Assembly (NCBI RefSeq): GCF_000427445.1
Contig: NZ_KE386496.1
Span: 2,088,506 to 2,152,505 of the forward strand
Source: Methylocapsa acidiphila B2
Lineage (GTDB): Bacteria; Pseudomonadota; Alphaproteobacteria; Rhizobiales; Beijerinckiaceae
DNA: 64,000 bases
Direction: 5' to 3'
Part shown: one piece after another, positions 38,370-47,071 of the stretch
Layout: every line of letters starts with the position of its first letter
Position numbering within the stretch: position 1 is the first letter of the stretch
Translations under genes and position numbers: made by a program
The notes under the pieces: generated by a model
What the model saw: the letters and a program-made list of their open reading frames with translations, nothing else
Database searches by the model: none
What the model was told of the DNA's origin: nothing

Positions 38370-39974
38370 TCACGCACGGCGCAGTCCCTCGGATTCACCC
38401 GCCCGAAATGCAGGAGCCGTATTCGACGCGTCGCAGGTAGGACGCCCCTCGACAATCTTCGCGTTGAGGTCCCGCGCGACGTCTTCCCACTTTCGCAATG
38501 GCGTCGCGCGAATTTTCGCCTGGAAGGATCGCCGGGTCTCCGCGTTGAGAAGAGCGCGAACAGCCGCTTTCATCTCCTCGGCGTCGTAGGGCGAAAAATA
38601 TTGGCAGAGATCGCGCCCGACAAAGGGGATCGAGCCGGCGTTCGAAGCCGCGCAGGCCTTGCCGAACCAAAAGCTCTCGCCGACCGGCAAGCCCCAACCT
38701 TCGAAATAGCTTGGAAAAACCGTGAAGCGACAGGAGGCGTAAAGCCAACGCAGTTCGTCGTCGCTCGGCGCCTCGACGAATTGGACGAGGTCGCCGGCGG
38801 CGTCCAGCTCATCCAGCCTCGCCAGGGCCGCGTCGGCCTTCCATCCGCGCCGTCCGGCGACCACGAGCTTCGGCAATGACTCGCCGAATTCGACCGCAAG
38901 CTCTTCCCAAGCGAGGAGGAGCGCGAGGTGATTTTTCCGGATCTCGACAGTGCCGACGCAAAGCGCGAAATCTTCGCCGCGCAGGCGCGCGAGCCGGGAC
39001 GAGGCCTCGCATAAGCACTCGTTTCGCTGCGCGCCCGGAAATTCATCCGCCAAATGAACGATAGAGATTCGCGCTACAGGCCCCGCATCGCCGCGCCCTT
39101 GCCAGACGCTCTCCAGATCGCGGCGGTTGCGCGGCGTCGTCACGATGAAATGTGCCGGAAGGCGTAGCATCGCCAGATATTCGTCTCGGAAGTCATGGCC
39201 GGTGAAATAGGGCGTGACGAGCGGAATCAGATCATGGAGCAGGACAATCAGATTGGCCCCGCGATCGGCCGCGCGGCGGCAAAATTCGATGATGTCGCGA
39301 TCAATCCAAAAGGCGCCGCCGATAAAGACAGTGTCGCGAGCCCCAGGCTCGGGCGGCTCGGCCCGGCGCAACAGAGAGCGATATTTAAGGCGACTGACGA
39401 CATAGGCGACGACGCCGGCCGGCGACCAATGAAAGTCGACGAAGACAGCCCGCATCAGCCGAAACATCGTGTCGACGTCGCCATCCGCAGCTTCGAGCAA
39501 AGGCCGCAGATCGCGCCATTTCCGATTCCTTAAAGCGATTACGCGGAGGCTTTGGCGCGTGCGCCCGAGACTCGCGGCGATCTCGAGCTGAACGCGCGGA
39601 ATGCCGGCCCAGCTGTCATGCCAGATGGCGTGGCACAAGACATCGCTGAGATCGAGATAGACCAAGCCCTGCTCGGGTGGTTCGTCCTCTCGCGCGGCGT
39701 TCCGCGCCAAGGCGTTAGCAAGGCTCCGGGGCCGGCCACCGGCGTCGAAGCTTTCGCGCGGCCTGTCGAAAGGCGGCGCAGCGCCGACGCGCTTCGCCAG
39801 CGCATGAAAAACTCTCAGCGCCAACCGAAGTGCGCAGCCGGTGAAGGCGCTGGGCAGGCCCCCGAGCTTCGCGGTCGGCGACGCAGACGCGGCCATCGCC
39901 AGCCGCCAAAGGTCGTGGGACAAAAAATTGGCGGCGTCGTCGGGGCCGACGAGCCCGTGGAAAAAGAAAACCAT
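38370..39974 (-). CDS. Glycosyltransferase family 4 protein
   Basis: The 534-residue protein has a GT-B fold. The C-terminal half carries the retaining GT4 signature: LCVGTVEIRKNHLALLLAWE, LVVAGRRGWKAD and FPSYFEGWGLPVGESFWFGK with its E-x7-E pair, followed by AASNAGSIPFVGRD. The N-terminal 110 residues are less typical. A sugar-nucleotide substrate and polysaccharide or lipopolysaccharide target are likely but not shown. The ATG at 39974 (VFFFHGLVGPDDAA) is preferred. The frame is open to 40274, but those 100 residues are Arg-rich and look non-coding. Confidence 0.8.
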   Translation of the reverse strand: MVFFFHGLVGPDDAANFLSHDLWRLAMAASASPTAKLGGLPSAFTGCALRLALRVFHALAKRVGAAPPFDRPRESFDAGGRPRSLANALARNAAREDEPPEQGLVYLDLSDVLCHAIWHDSWAGIPRVQLEIAASLGRTRQSLRVIALRNRKWRDLRPLLEAADGDVDTMFRLMRAVFVDFHWSPAGVVAYVVSRLKYRSLLRRAEPPEPGARDTVFIGGAFWIDRDIIEFCRRAADRGANLIVLLHDLIPLVTPYFTGHDFRDEYLAMLRLPAHFIVTTPRNRRDLESVWQGRGDAGPVARISIVHLADEFPGAQRNECLCEASSRLARLRGEDFALCVGTVEIRKNHLALLLAWEELAVEFGESLPKLVVAGRRGWKADAALARLDELDAAGDLVQFVEAPSDDELRWLYASCRFTVFPSYFEGWGLPVGESFWFGKACAASNAGSIPFVGRDLCQYFSPYDAEEMKAAVRALLNAETRRSFQAKIRATPLRKWEDVARDLNAKIVEGRPTCDASNTAPAFRAGESEGLRRA

Positions 39975-40438
39975 TTGAGCGTCCTCGAAGCGCTGGCGTC
40001 GGGAAACGACGCGCGATCGCGTTTGGCGTCGAGCGCGGCGAAATCTCAGCGCACGGCGGCGATGGCGAATGACGGGCTGATCGCAAAGTCCGAAAGGCGC
40101 ATCGCGGATCGCGCCAGGTCTCTGCTCGGCTCCGACGACGGTTGAGAGCATTTCCCCGCGACCGCCATTGGAACGGTCAGGGCGATAGCGACAGCCAGGA
40201 AGAGCCCGGCGCGGCGCAGGGCGGCGAGATGTTGCGAAGCCTGCGCCCGCGGTGACCCGCACGAACAACGGCATTGGCTGGACGGGCGAGCTTTCATCGT
40301 AGCCCTTGAGATCGTTTCGGGCATTGGCCCTCCGATGTGTGGGATAAGTTCACACACACCTTATATGTGGGTATTTCTCCCACGTCAAGCGGCTTGTGGG
40401 ATTGTATCCCACTTCAATTTCCGGCATATGCTGAAGGC
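39975..40438. other. Intergenic region with three operator-like sites, 464 bases
   Basis: This divergent spacer between the glycosyltransferase gene and the DUF6502 gene contains the triple GTGGG-N7-CMCAC array described separately at 40339-40412. The remainder has no convincing gene. The open frame entering from the glycosyltransferase side is probably non-coding. Confidence 0.5.
40339..40412 (+). promoter_or_regulatory. Three tandem GTGGG-N7-CMCAC palindromes upstream of DUF6502
   Basis: Three interrupted palindromes of one design occur at 40339-40355 (GTGGG, N7, CACAC), 40367-40383 (GTGGG, N7, CCCAC) and 40396-40412 (GTGGG, N7, CCCAC). Their starts are 28 and 29 bases apart, close to three helical turns, so bound dimers would lie on one face. 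The last site ends 26 bases before the DUF6502 ATG at 40439. The array looks like an autoregulatory operator. The spacers are AT-rich and could include promoter elements such as TTATAT. Confidence 0.72.
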
Positions 40439-41308
40439 ATGTCGCAAAATTCGGAATGCGCGCCGCCCGATCCAACGCAGCTTCAGGCGCCTGTCGCCCG
40501 ACTGCTCCGGCCGCTCGTGCGGCTTTTGGTCCGGAGCGGGATCACATTTCCGGCCCTTTGCGATCTTCTCCGTGAGCTTTACGTGAATGTCGCCGAGCAC
40601 GACTTCGCCCTGCCCGGAAAGGAGCAGACGGACAGCCGAGTGAGCCTGCTCACCGGCATTCATCGCAAGGAGGTGCGACGGCTCCGAGGGGCCGGCGCCC
40701 CAATCAGCGCGGCCCCGGCGAGCCTGTCGCGGACGAGCCGCATTATCGCCCGCTGGCTTGCCGCGCCCGAATATACGGATTCCGAGAACAGGCCCCTCCC
40801 GCTCCCCCGCATCGCCCTGCGGGACGGCCAGCCGTCTTTCGAATCGCTCGTCGCCTCGGTCACCCGGGACTTGCGCGCCCGCGCTGTGCTCGACGAGTGG
40901 CTAGACAGCAAGATCGCGACGATCGACGCCGAGGGCCGCGTGGTTCTCGCGGAGGCCGCCTTCGTTCCCCGCGGCGGAAGCAAGCAGCAGCTTTACTATT
41001 TCGGCCGCAATCTCCACGACCATGCTGCGGCGGCCGTCGCCAATGTGCTCGGCGAGGAGCCCCGCTTCATCGAGCGCGCCGTGCATTATGACGGCCTATC
41101 TAGCGCTCTCGCGCAGCGGCTCGAGCAACGCTCGCGCGAGCTCGCCGCCGAAGTCCTTCAACAGATCAATCGGGAGGCCCACGCCGCTTGCGAAACCGAC
41201 GCCGGCGGCGAGTCCCGGTGGACTTTCGGCGTCTATGTCTATCGCGAAGAAGAACCTTCGCCACCGGCGCCCGTAGAAAAACCGCAGCAAGACGAGCGCG
41301 GCCCATGA
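40439..41308 (+). CDS. DUF6502 family protein, possible DNA-binding regulator
   Basis: The 289-residue protein belongs to the uncharacterised DUF6502 family. Typical parts are RLLRPLVRLLVRSGITFPALCDLLRELY near residue 18, and SLLTGIHRKEVRRLRG, which reads like a helix-turn-helix recognition helix. No catalytic motif or signal peptide is seen. The ATG at 40439 is preceded by GAAGG. It overlaps the next gene (ATGA), so the two are coupled. Three operator-like palindromes lie just upstream. Confidence 0.8.
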   Translation: MSQNSECAPPDPTQLQAPVARLLRPLVRLLVRSGITFPALCDLLRELYVNVAEHDFALPGKEQTDSRVSLLTGIHRKEVRRLRGAGAPISAAPASLSRTSRIIARWLAAPEYTDSENRPLPLPRIALRDGQPSFESLVASVTRDLRARAVLDEWLDSKIATIDAEGRVVLAEAAFVPRGGSKQQLYYFGRNLHDHAAAAVANVLGEEPRFIERAVHYDGLSSALAQRLEQRSRELAAEVLQQINREAHAACETDAGGESRWTFGVYVYREEEPSPPAPVEKPQQDERGP

Positions 41309-42543
41309 TTGATCCCTCGCGAAGAAAGATCCTGAAAGGGCTCTTCGCCGCCGTTTCGGCGGCGTTTGCGCATCCCGACCGCGCAGAGGCCGGAACCTAT
41401 CTCGATCGCGGGATCGGCGGCACGGGTGCGACCGCCGAGCCGAAGGAATCGGAGCGCGATCGGGGAATCGGCGGAACCGGCGTCATTGGCACCATTCGGC
41501 GCTTCGGCAGCATCTTCGTGAATGGATTGCGGATCTCCTATCCCGAGGACGTGAGCGTGAGCCTCGACGGAACGCCCGGGCGACTCAGCGACCTCGAGCT
41601 CGGCCAAATGGTCAGGGTCGTCGCCCTGCCGCGCGACGGCGGCTTGTCCACCCGCAAGATCGAGGTCTCGAGCGAAGTCGTCGGACGCATCGAGAGCGTC
41701 TCCCTCGACGGCTTCGGCCTGCTCGGCCAGACGGTCTCCACCGTGGAACTGCCAAAGGCGGGATCGAAATGGCGAATCGGCGACCATGTCGCGGTGAGCG
41801 GCCTCCGGCGTCTCGACGGAACGATCGTGGCGACCCTAGTCGAAAAACGCCCCGGCGACGCCGAGCGCGTGGCGGGTCCGCTCGTCGCCGGGCCTGATGG
41901 TTCGGCCATGGTCGGCCGGTTGAAGCTCGCGGGATTGGACCCCGCCCTGATCGGCCAACGCGCCATCCTGACCGGGCGCATGTCCGGAAGCGTCTTCGCG
42001 GTGTCCAGCGCGCAGAGCGAACTCGCCTTCCTGACTCGCGGCGTGAAGGACCTTTCCGTCGAGGCCTATGTCGAGCGCGTCGGCTCGGGACTACGCCTGG
42101 GCTCCGGGCTCGTCGTTTCGGGTGAGGCCGGCGATCTGCCGCGCGGAAAAGCGGTCGTCGCCGTGATCAACGCGGGGCTCGAGCGCAATGGCCGGCTGAA
42201 AGCCCGATCGATCCGTATTGATCGAAGCGGCGGCGTTCCCCGGCCCGGGGCATCAGATCGCAGAGGCGACGTCAATCAGCAGGGCGGCTCGGGCGCGCCC
42301 GGCGCCGCTGGCGGAGCTGGAGACGGCGGCGAAGCCCCCGGCTTCACCCTGCCCGGCGGCTCCGGAACGCCAGGCGGTTTCGACGCATCGGGTGGAATAG
42401 GCTCTCCCACTGGCTTAGGCGCGCCCGGAGGCCTCCCCGGCGCAGGAGCGGGAGGGTTTGGAAATCCCGGTGGGCTGAGCGGAACGGGAGGCGGATTAGG
42501 ACCCGGCGGCTTCGGCCCGCCGGGGGGTGCTGGCCGGCGTTAG
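41305..42543 (+). CDS. Exported DUF5666 repeat protein with collagen-like tail
   Basis: The 412-residue protein starts with a Tat-like signal (SRRKILKGLFAAVSAAFA, with Ile for the usual Phe). Two DRGIGGTG repeats follow, then several DUF5666 beta-barrel units (IGTIRRFGSIFVNGLRISYP; LVVSGEAGDLPRGKAVVAVI). The last 80 residues are a Gly/Pro/Ala-rich stretch with collagen-like Gly spacing (GSGAPGAAGGAGDGGEA). It is translationally coupled to the DUF6502 gene. Function unknown; it is probably a cell-envelope protein. Confidence 0.78.
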   Translation: MIDPSRRKILKGLFAAVSAAFAHPDRAEAGTYLDRGIGGTGATAEPKESERDRGIGGTGVIGTIRRFGSIFVNGLRISYPEDVSVSLDGTPGRLSDLELGQMVRVVALPRDGGLSTRKIEVSSEVVGRIESVSLDGFGLLGQTVSTVELPKAGSKWRIGDHVAVSGLRRLDGTIVATLVEKRPGDAERVAGPLVAGPDGSAMVGRLKLAGLDPALIGQRAILTGRMSGSVFAVSSAQSELAFLTRGVKDLSVEAYVERVGSGLRLGSGLVVSGEAGDLPRGKAVVAVINAGLERNGRLKARSIRIDRSGGVPRPGASDRRGDVNQQGGSGAPGAAGGAGDGGEAPGFTLPGGSGTPGGFDASGGIGSPTGLGAPGGLPGAGAGGFGNPGGLSGTGGGLGPGGFGPPGGAGRR

Positions 42544-42616
42544 AGCCGGGCGAGGAAACCTGGGAGCCGACGCGCTCATACGGCTCTCGCTCATGTTCGG
42601 CATGGGCGCCTTTACG

Positions 42617-42994
42617 TCAGGCGGGCTTACAAAGAAGCTTGGTGAAGCGCCCATCGGCGTGGATGAGAAAGAGATCGCCGCTGAAATAGAAATATTCGCC
42701 GGTGAGGCCCTGCGCGGCAAATTTCAGCTGAATGTCATTGTTCGAAACAGTCTTCGCTTTAGTCGGCTGCTGCGCGCCAGAAAAGCCGATCATAACCGGC
42801 TGCTTCTGCGCGATCTTGAGGGAGACCGTTTCTTCGGTCGGAAACGGACCGCCCTTCGCGTAGCTATTGCCCGCGCAAACGAGGTTGAGTTCGCCCTCCG
42901 CCGAGGCGCTCCCCGAAGCGCCTCCAATGCAGACGCACGCCGCGAACAGTCCGGCGAATATGCGCGCCGCTCTTTTATTGCGTTCGAGTTCCAT
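42617..42994 (-). CDS. Small exported protein, unknown function
   Basis: The 125-residue product has a signal peptide (RAARIFAGLFAACVCIGGASGSASA, cleaved near residue 31). Its mature part has two cysteines (LNLVCAGNSYAKGG and TKLLCKPA) that could form a disulfide, and a beta-rich sequence (DIQLKFAAQGLTGEYFYFSG). It has the look of a small uncharacterised periplasmic protein family of Rhizobiales. It is convergent with the DUF5666 gene and divergent from the MFS gene. Confidence 0.75.
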   Translation of the reverse strand: MELERNKRAARIFAGLFAACVCIGGASGSASAEGELNLVCAGNSYAKGGPFPTEETVSLKIAQKQPVMIGFSGAQQPTKAKTVSNNDIQLKFAAQGLTGEYFYFSGDLFLIHADGRFTKLLCKPA

Positions 42995-43208
42995 TCCGAC
43001 CACCCCTCGAAAAACCGCCGCCGCCCCGCGCGATTGCGCCCCAGCGAATTCGCAGCAGCGCGCTACTCCTGTCAATGGCCGGCCGCGGTCTCAAGGAAGG
43101 CTGAAGGAGAATCGCGGACTTCCTTAGGAGCCTGAACAATGAGAAACTCAAGGTCAAGCTCGACACCGGGCGCAGCCTATTGAACGGTCGATAACGGGGA
43201 AAGATTCA

Positions 43209-44915
43209 ATGGCCGACGCGGCTATATCGGAGAAAGTCCAAGGACGAACTCGGCCGATGACAGGGGCCGAGCGGAAGGTCATCTTCGCCTCTTCGCTCGG
43301 AACGGTTTTCGAATGGTACGACTTCTATCTCTATGGATCTCTCGCGACCATCATCGGCGCGCAATTCTTCAGCCAGTTTCCCAAGCAGACCGCCGATATT
43401 TTCGCGCTTCTCGCGTTCGCCGCCGGCTTTCTCGTGCGGCCTTTCGGCGCGCTCGTCTTCGGCCGCCTCGGCGATCTCGTCGGGCGGAAATACACTTTCC
43501 TCATCACCATTCTGATCATGGGCTCGGCGACCTTCATCGTCGGCCTTTTGCCGAACTATGACCGGATCGGGATCGCCGCCCCCATCATTCTGATCGCCGC
43601 CCGTTTGCTGCAAGGACTGGCGCTCGGCGGCGAATATGGCGGCGCGGCGACCTATGTCGCCGAACATGCGCCGAACGGACGGCGCGGATTTTACACATCC
43701 TGGATCCAGACTACGGCCACGCTCGGACTATTCCTCTCGCTTCTCGTGATTCTTTTCACGCGCACGATCTATGGCGAGACGAATTTCGCCGCTTTCGGCT
43801 GGCGCGTTCCTTTCCTCGTTTCCGTCATCCTGCTCGCGATCTCCCTATGGATTCGCCTGCAGCTCAACGAATCGCCCGCCTTCGTCCGGATGAAGCAGGA
43901 AGGCTCCGGCTCGAGGCGGCCGCTGTCCGACGCATTCGGCAATTGGACGAACGCCAAACTCGTGCTGCTCGCGCTCTTCGGCCTGACCATGGGCCAAGGC
44001 GTCGTTTGGTATGCGGGACAGTTCTACGCCCTGTTCTTCATGCAATCGATCTTGAAGGTCGACGGCTATACGGCGAACCTGCTCATCGCCTGGGCCCTGC
44101 TTCTCGGGACGGGCTTCTTCATCGTCTTTGGCTGGCTGTCGGACAAGATCGGGCGCAAGCCTATCATCATGGCGGGCTGCCTGCTTGCGGCCGTCACCTA
44201 TTTTCCGATCTTCAAGCAGATCACATTGAACGGCAACCCGGCCCTTTACAGCGCGCTGCAAAACGTCAAGGTCGCCGTCGTCGCCGATCCGGCCGGTTGC
44301 GGCAACCTGTTCAATCCCATCGGCACGCGGGTGTTCTCCACGCCATGCGACATCGCGCGGGACTTTCTCGCCAAGAACGCCGTCAAATACGCGAGGGTCA
44401 AGGCTCCCGCCGGCTCGATCGCGAAAATCAAGATCGGCGACAGTGAGATCGCGGCCTATGACGCCGCCAAGGTCGCCGACGCGAAGGCCGCCTCCGCCGA
44501 ATTCGGCAAGGCGGTGTCCGCGGCTCTGCAAGCGGCAGGCTATCCGAAGGCCAATGATCCAGGCATTGTGAAAATGGCCAATCCGATCGACGTCTTCCAG
44601 CCGCAGGTCGCCAAGATCATCGGCCTGCTCTTCCTTCTCGTGATCTATGTCACCATGGTCTATGGGCCGATCGCGGCGGCGCTCGTCGAGTTCTTCCCCA
44701 CGCGCATCCGCTACACCTCCATGTCGCTGCCCTATCACATCGGCAACGGCTGGTTCGGCGGCCTCCTGCCCGCGACGGCCTTCGCCCTCGTGGCGCAGAC
44801 CGGCGATATTTATTATGGACTCTGGTATCCTATCATCTTCGCCTTCGCGACTTTCGTCATCGGCTCGTTTCTCGTACCCGAAACCAAAAATCGCGACATT
44901 TATGCGAACGACTGA
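43209..44915 (+). CDS. MHS-family MFS transporter with a large inserted loop
   Basis: The 568-residue protein is a proton symporter of the metabolite:H+ (ProP/ShiA-like) family. FEWYDFYLYGSLA opens the first helix, GRLGDLVGRKYTFLITI is the loop 2-3 motif, and RLLQGLALGGEYGGAATYVAE is the sugar-porter-like motif. About 130 hydrophilic residues (roughly 340-475), with two Cys and repeated Ala/Lys segments, are inserted before the last helices. This loop is seen in some alphaproteobacterial members. The substrate is unknown. It stands alone after a good GGGGAAAG ribosome site. Confidence 0.88.
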   Translation: MADAAISEKVQGRTRPMTGAERKVIFASSLGTVFEWYDFYLYGSLATIIGAQFFSQFPKQTADIFALLAFAAGFLVRPFGALVFGRLGDLVGRKYTFLITILIMGSATFIVGLLPNYDRIGIAAPIILIAARLLQGLALGGEYGGAATYVAEHAPNGRRGFYTSWIQTTATLGLFLSLLVILFTRTIYGETNFAAFGWRVPFLVSVILLAISLWIRLQLNESPAFVRMKQEGSGSRRPLSDAFGNWTNAKLVLLALFGLTMGQGVVWYAGQFYALFFMQSILKVDGYTANLLIAWALLLGTGFFIVFGWLSDKIGRKPIIMAGCLLAAVTYFPIFKQITLNGNPALYSALQNVKVAVVADPAGCGNLFNPIGTRVFSTPCDIARDFLAKNAVKYARVKAPAGSIAKIKIGDSEIAAYDAAKVADAKAASAEFGKAVSAALQAAGYPKANDPGIVKMANPIDVFQPQVAKIIGLLFLLVIYVTMVYGPIAAALVEFFPTRIRYTSMSLPYHIGNGWFGGLLPATAFALVAQTGDIYYGLWYPIIFAFATFVIGSFLVPETKNRDIYAND

Positions 44916-44945
44916 TGCTGCGCCGGTTCGGCGGAGCGATCGGCC

Positions 44946-45587
44946 TCAGGCGCCGTCCCTCAACTCCCAGGTCGGCGCCATTTCCTCCAAGACCCGGCGG
45001 ATCGCCGGATGCCGGCTGCTGCCCGCGAGATAACGGGCGACCGGCGGATAGGCCGAAAGCAAGGCCGCCTTGCCATAGGCGGCCGCGGTCTTGCGAAGCA
45101 TGAACAAAGCGGGCGCGAGCTCGCAATCGGCCAAAGTCAGTTGCGCGCCGAGCGCAAAGGGCTCCTCGCCAACATAGGTTTGCAGCGACGAGAGGCCGCG
45201 CACCAAGCGCGTCAACCAGACCCCCGGGTCCGGATCGGGCGCTGCGGGATCGGCGCGCCGGGCGAGCTCGACCAAGGGCGTCATGATGTGCAGCTCGCCG
45301 ATTCGCTGCAGCAGGCGCCCGCGCGCCCGCGCCTCCGCCCCTTCTGGCCGCAAGGAGGGCGTCGGAAACTTATCCTCGAGATATTCCATGATCGCGGCGG
45401 ATTCCGGCAGCGGCGTCCCGTCTTCGAGAATGAGGCAGGGAATCGTTCCGACCGCGTTGATGGCGTGGAACTCCGCCGAGAGCAGTCCGCCCGGCGGCGG
45501 CTCGATCTCGACGTCGAGCGCCTTCGCATAGACCGCAGCGCGCACCGGCGCGGAAAACGGCGAGCTATCTTCCGAATAGAGCTTCAT
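44946..45587 (-). CDS. Glutathione S-transferase family protein
   Basis: The 213-residue protein has the thioredoxin-fold domain (MKLYSEDSSPFSAPVRAAVYA) with IPCLILEDGTPLPESAAIMEYLEDK. A helical domain with ALGAQLTLADCELAPALFML follows. The PESAAI motif contacts the glutathione gamma-Glu. The SPFS start suggests a Ser- or Cys-based maleylacetoacetate-isomerase-like class. The ATG at 45587 is preferred to one 11 codons upstream. It follows the broken kinase gene on the same strand and may be in one operon with it. Confidence 0.88.
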   Translation of the reverse strand: MKLYSEDSSPFSAPVRAAVYAKALDVEIEPPPGGLLSAEFHAINAVGTIPCLILEDGTPLPESAAIMEYLEDKFPTPSLRPEGAEARARGRLLQRIGELHIMTPLVELARRADPAAPDPDPGVWLTRLVRGLSSLQTYVGEEPFALGAQLTLADCELAPALFMLRKTAAAYGKAALLSAYPPVARYLAGSSRHPAIRRVLEEMAPTWELRDGA

Positions 45588-45616
45588 CTTGCCATGCTCT
45601 TTTAAAATTGCGGCGC

Positions 45617-46373
45617 TCAAGCCCCGACTGACAGCAGCAGTCGCTCGACCATCGGCCTATAGCCCGCGCCGAAAAGCCGCAAGTGAACGAGCGCCGGCCA
45701 GAGGCGATAAATCGCCGCCGCTCGCCATGGCCATGGTCCAGAGGCCCGTAGGCCGCGAAGAAAGCCGGTGCCGGGGCGTCGAACAGGCCGAGCATGGCGA
45801 GATCGACCTCGGCATGGCCATAATAGCAGGCCGGATCGATCAAGCCTTCGACCCGGCCGCCCGCCGCCAGAATATTGCCGCTCCAGAGATCGCCATGAAG
45901 AAGGGCCGGCGCCGGCCGCGCCGGCAAGCGGTTTGCCAGATCCGCCGCCAGCGCCTCGACGCGCCGCCCCAGAAACGCGGCCAGTCCTCGCTCCAGCCGT
46001 TTTCGATCGCGACTTGCCCGAAGGCGTAATCGGCCGGCCAGCCATAGCGGGGCCCAAGGCTCGCATGAAGCGTCGCCAGAGCTTCGCCAAGGCTCGCCCA
46101 AGCGCCGTTCACGCCGCCGTCGGAGGGCAGAGGCGCCATGACCAATGCCTCGTCGCTCGCGGCCAGAACGGCGGGCGCCGGCGCTCCGGCGGCGGCGATC
46201 GCGCGGAGCATCTGGGCCTCCGTCCTCGGCGCAGGCCCGTTCTTGACGATGGCTTCGCGTCCGTCGTCGAGAATGATTCTGAGAACCTCTGAGAGGTCGC
46301 CGCCATGAATCGGCCAGGCGCGGCGCAAGACGCCGCCGAGCAGCGCGGCGCCGATCTCGGCGAGGCCGCTCAC
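45617..46373 (-). pseudogene. Fructosamine kinase family gene, two apparent frameshifts
   Basis: Pieces in three frames together make a fructosamine-3-kinase-like protein. The N-terminal part (LAEIGAALLGGVLRRAWPIHGGDLSEVLRI) is in one frame, the kinase core (LLHGDLWSGNILA, IDPACYYGHAEVDLAMLGLF) in a second, and the end (YRLWPALVHLRLFGAGYR, then VERLLLSVGA) in a third. A single missing C (plus strand) in the run 45967-45970, and another at 45715-45716, would restore one frame. The start is a GTG overlapping the LMW-PTP stop. These enzymes phosphorylate ketosamines to allow deglycation. Either the gene is dead or the sequence has base-call errors. Confidence 0.75.
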
Positions 46374-46845
46374 GCCGATGCGGCGAGCCGGCGCGCCAGC
46401 CCTCGCGCGCCCAGCGTCGCTTCGGCCCATGCGATCTCGAAGGCGGCCGCGTCGCCATAATAGGGATCAGCCACCGCCTGGCCCCCGCGCGGCCTTCGAC
46501 ATGGTCGAGCAGCAGGCTGAGCTCGGCGCCGGCGTCAGCGGGGCGGATCGCCTCCAGCGCGGTCAGGTTTTGGAAGTCCAGCGCGACAATATGGCTGAAC
46601 CGGCGAAAATCATGGGCGCTCACCTGCCGCGCGCGATAGGCGCTGATGTCGACGCCATGACGAAACGCGACTGCCTGAGCCCGCCGATCCGGCGGCTCGC
46701 CGACATGCCAGTCTCCGGTTCCGGCGGAATCCGCTTCCGCCTCGAGCCCGATCCGGGCGATCTCGACCCGGAAGGCGGCTTCGGCCAGCGGCGAGCGGCA
46801 AATATTGCCGAGGCAGACGAACAGGACGGCGGGCTTGGCGGACAC
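46370..46845 (-). pseudogene. Low-molecular-weight protein tyrosine phosphatase, one apparent frameshift
   Basis: The N-terminal part has the P-loop AVLFVCLGNICRSPLAEA with the C-x5-R-S motif and continues to LLLDHVEGRAG. There the frame leaves the family sequence; after adding one C to the run 46482-46486 it continues as VADPYYGDAAAFEIAW, which contains the catalytic-acid motif DPYYG. The end then overlaps the fructosamine kinase start (GTGA). The start is GTG at 46845 with GGAGG ten bases upstream. Such phosphatases are often linked to exopolysaccharide kinases or stress. The gene would be intact if the missing base is an error. Confidence 0.75.
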
Positions 46846-46911
46846 GGCTTGCGATCCTCCGTCTTCGGCGAAAGATGTGATAGATCCCGTGCCCGCGCTT
46901 GGACCATGCTG

Positions 46912-46945
46912 GTTTCGGACAATCAATCCAAAATCCGCGTGATCG
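46912..46945. repeat. Partial copy of the dispersed palindromic repeat (copy D)
   Basis: CAATCCAAAATCCGCGTGATC matches one arm of copies A and B (GATCCAAAATCATCGTGATC) with three differences. It lies between the LMW-PTP start and the FUSC gene. Only one arm is clear. Confidence 0.4.
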
Positions 46946-47071
46946 GCGCCGGCTGCTTTAGGGTATGTTCCAAAAAAGTTGACTGACTTTTTCGATCGGA
47001 ACGCGCTCTGGCCATGGGCGAAAGCGCGGCTTACAGGGACGAACCTGAGCGTCGCTGCGCCGAGGCCCGAC

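Noticed and set aside
38370-40274. Longer glycosyltransferase with 100 extra N-terminal residues
   Set aside because: The extra part is Arg-rich, without a ribosome site, and unlike the rest of the protein.
42280-42543. Tandem DNA repeat or CRISPR-like array
   Set aside because: The repetition reflects Gly/Pro codons in the collagen-like tail; units and spacers are not regular.
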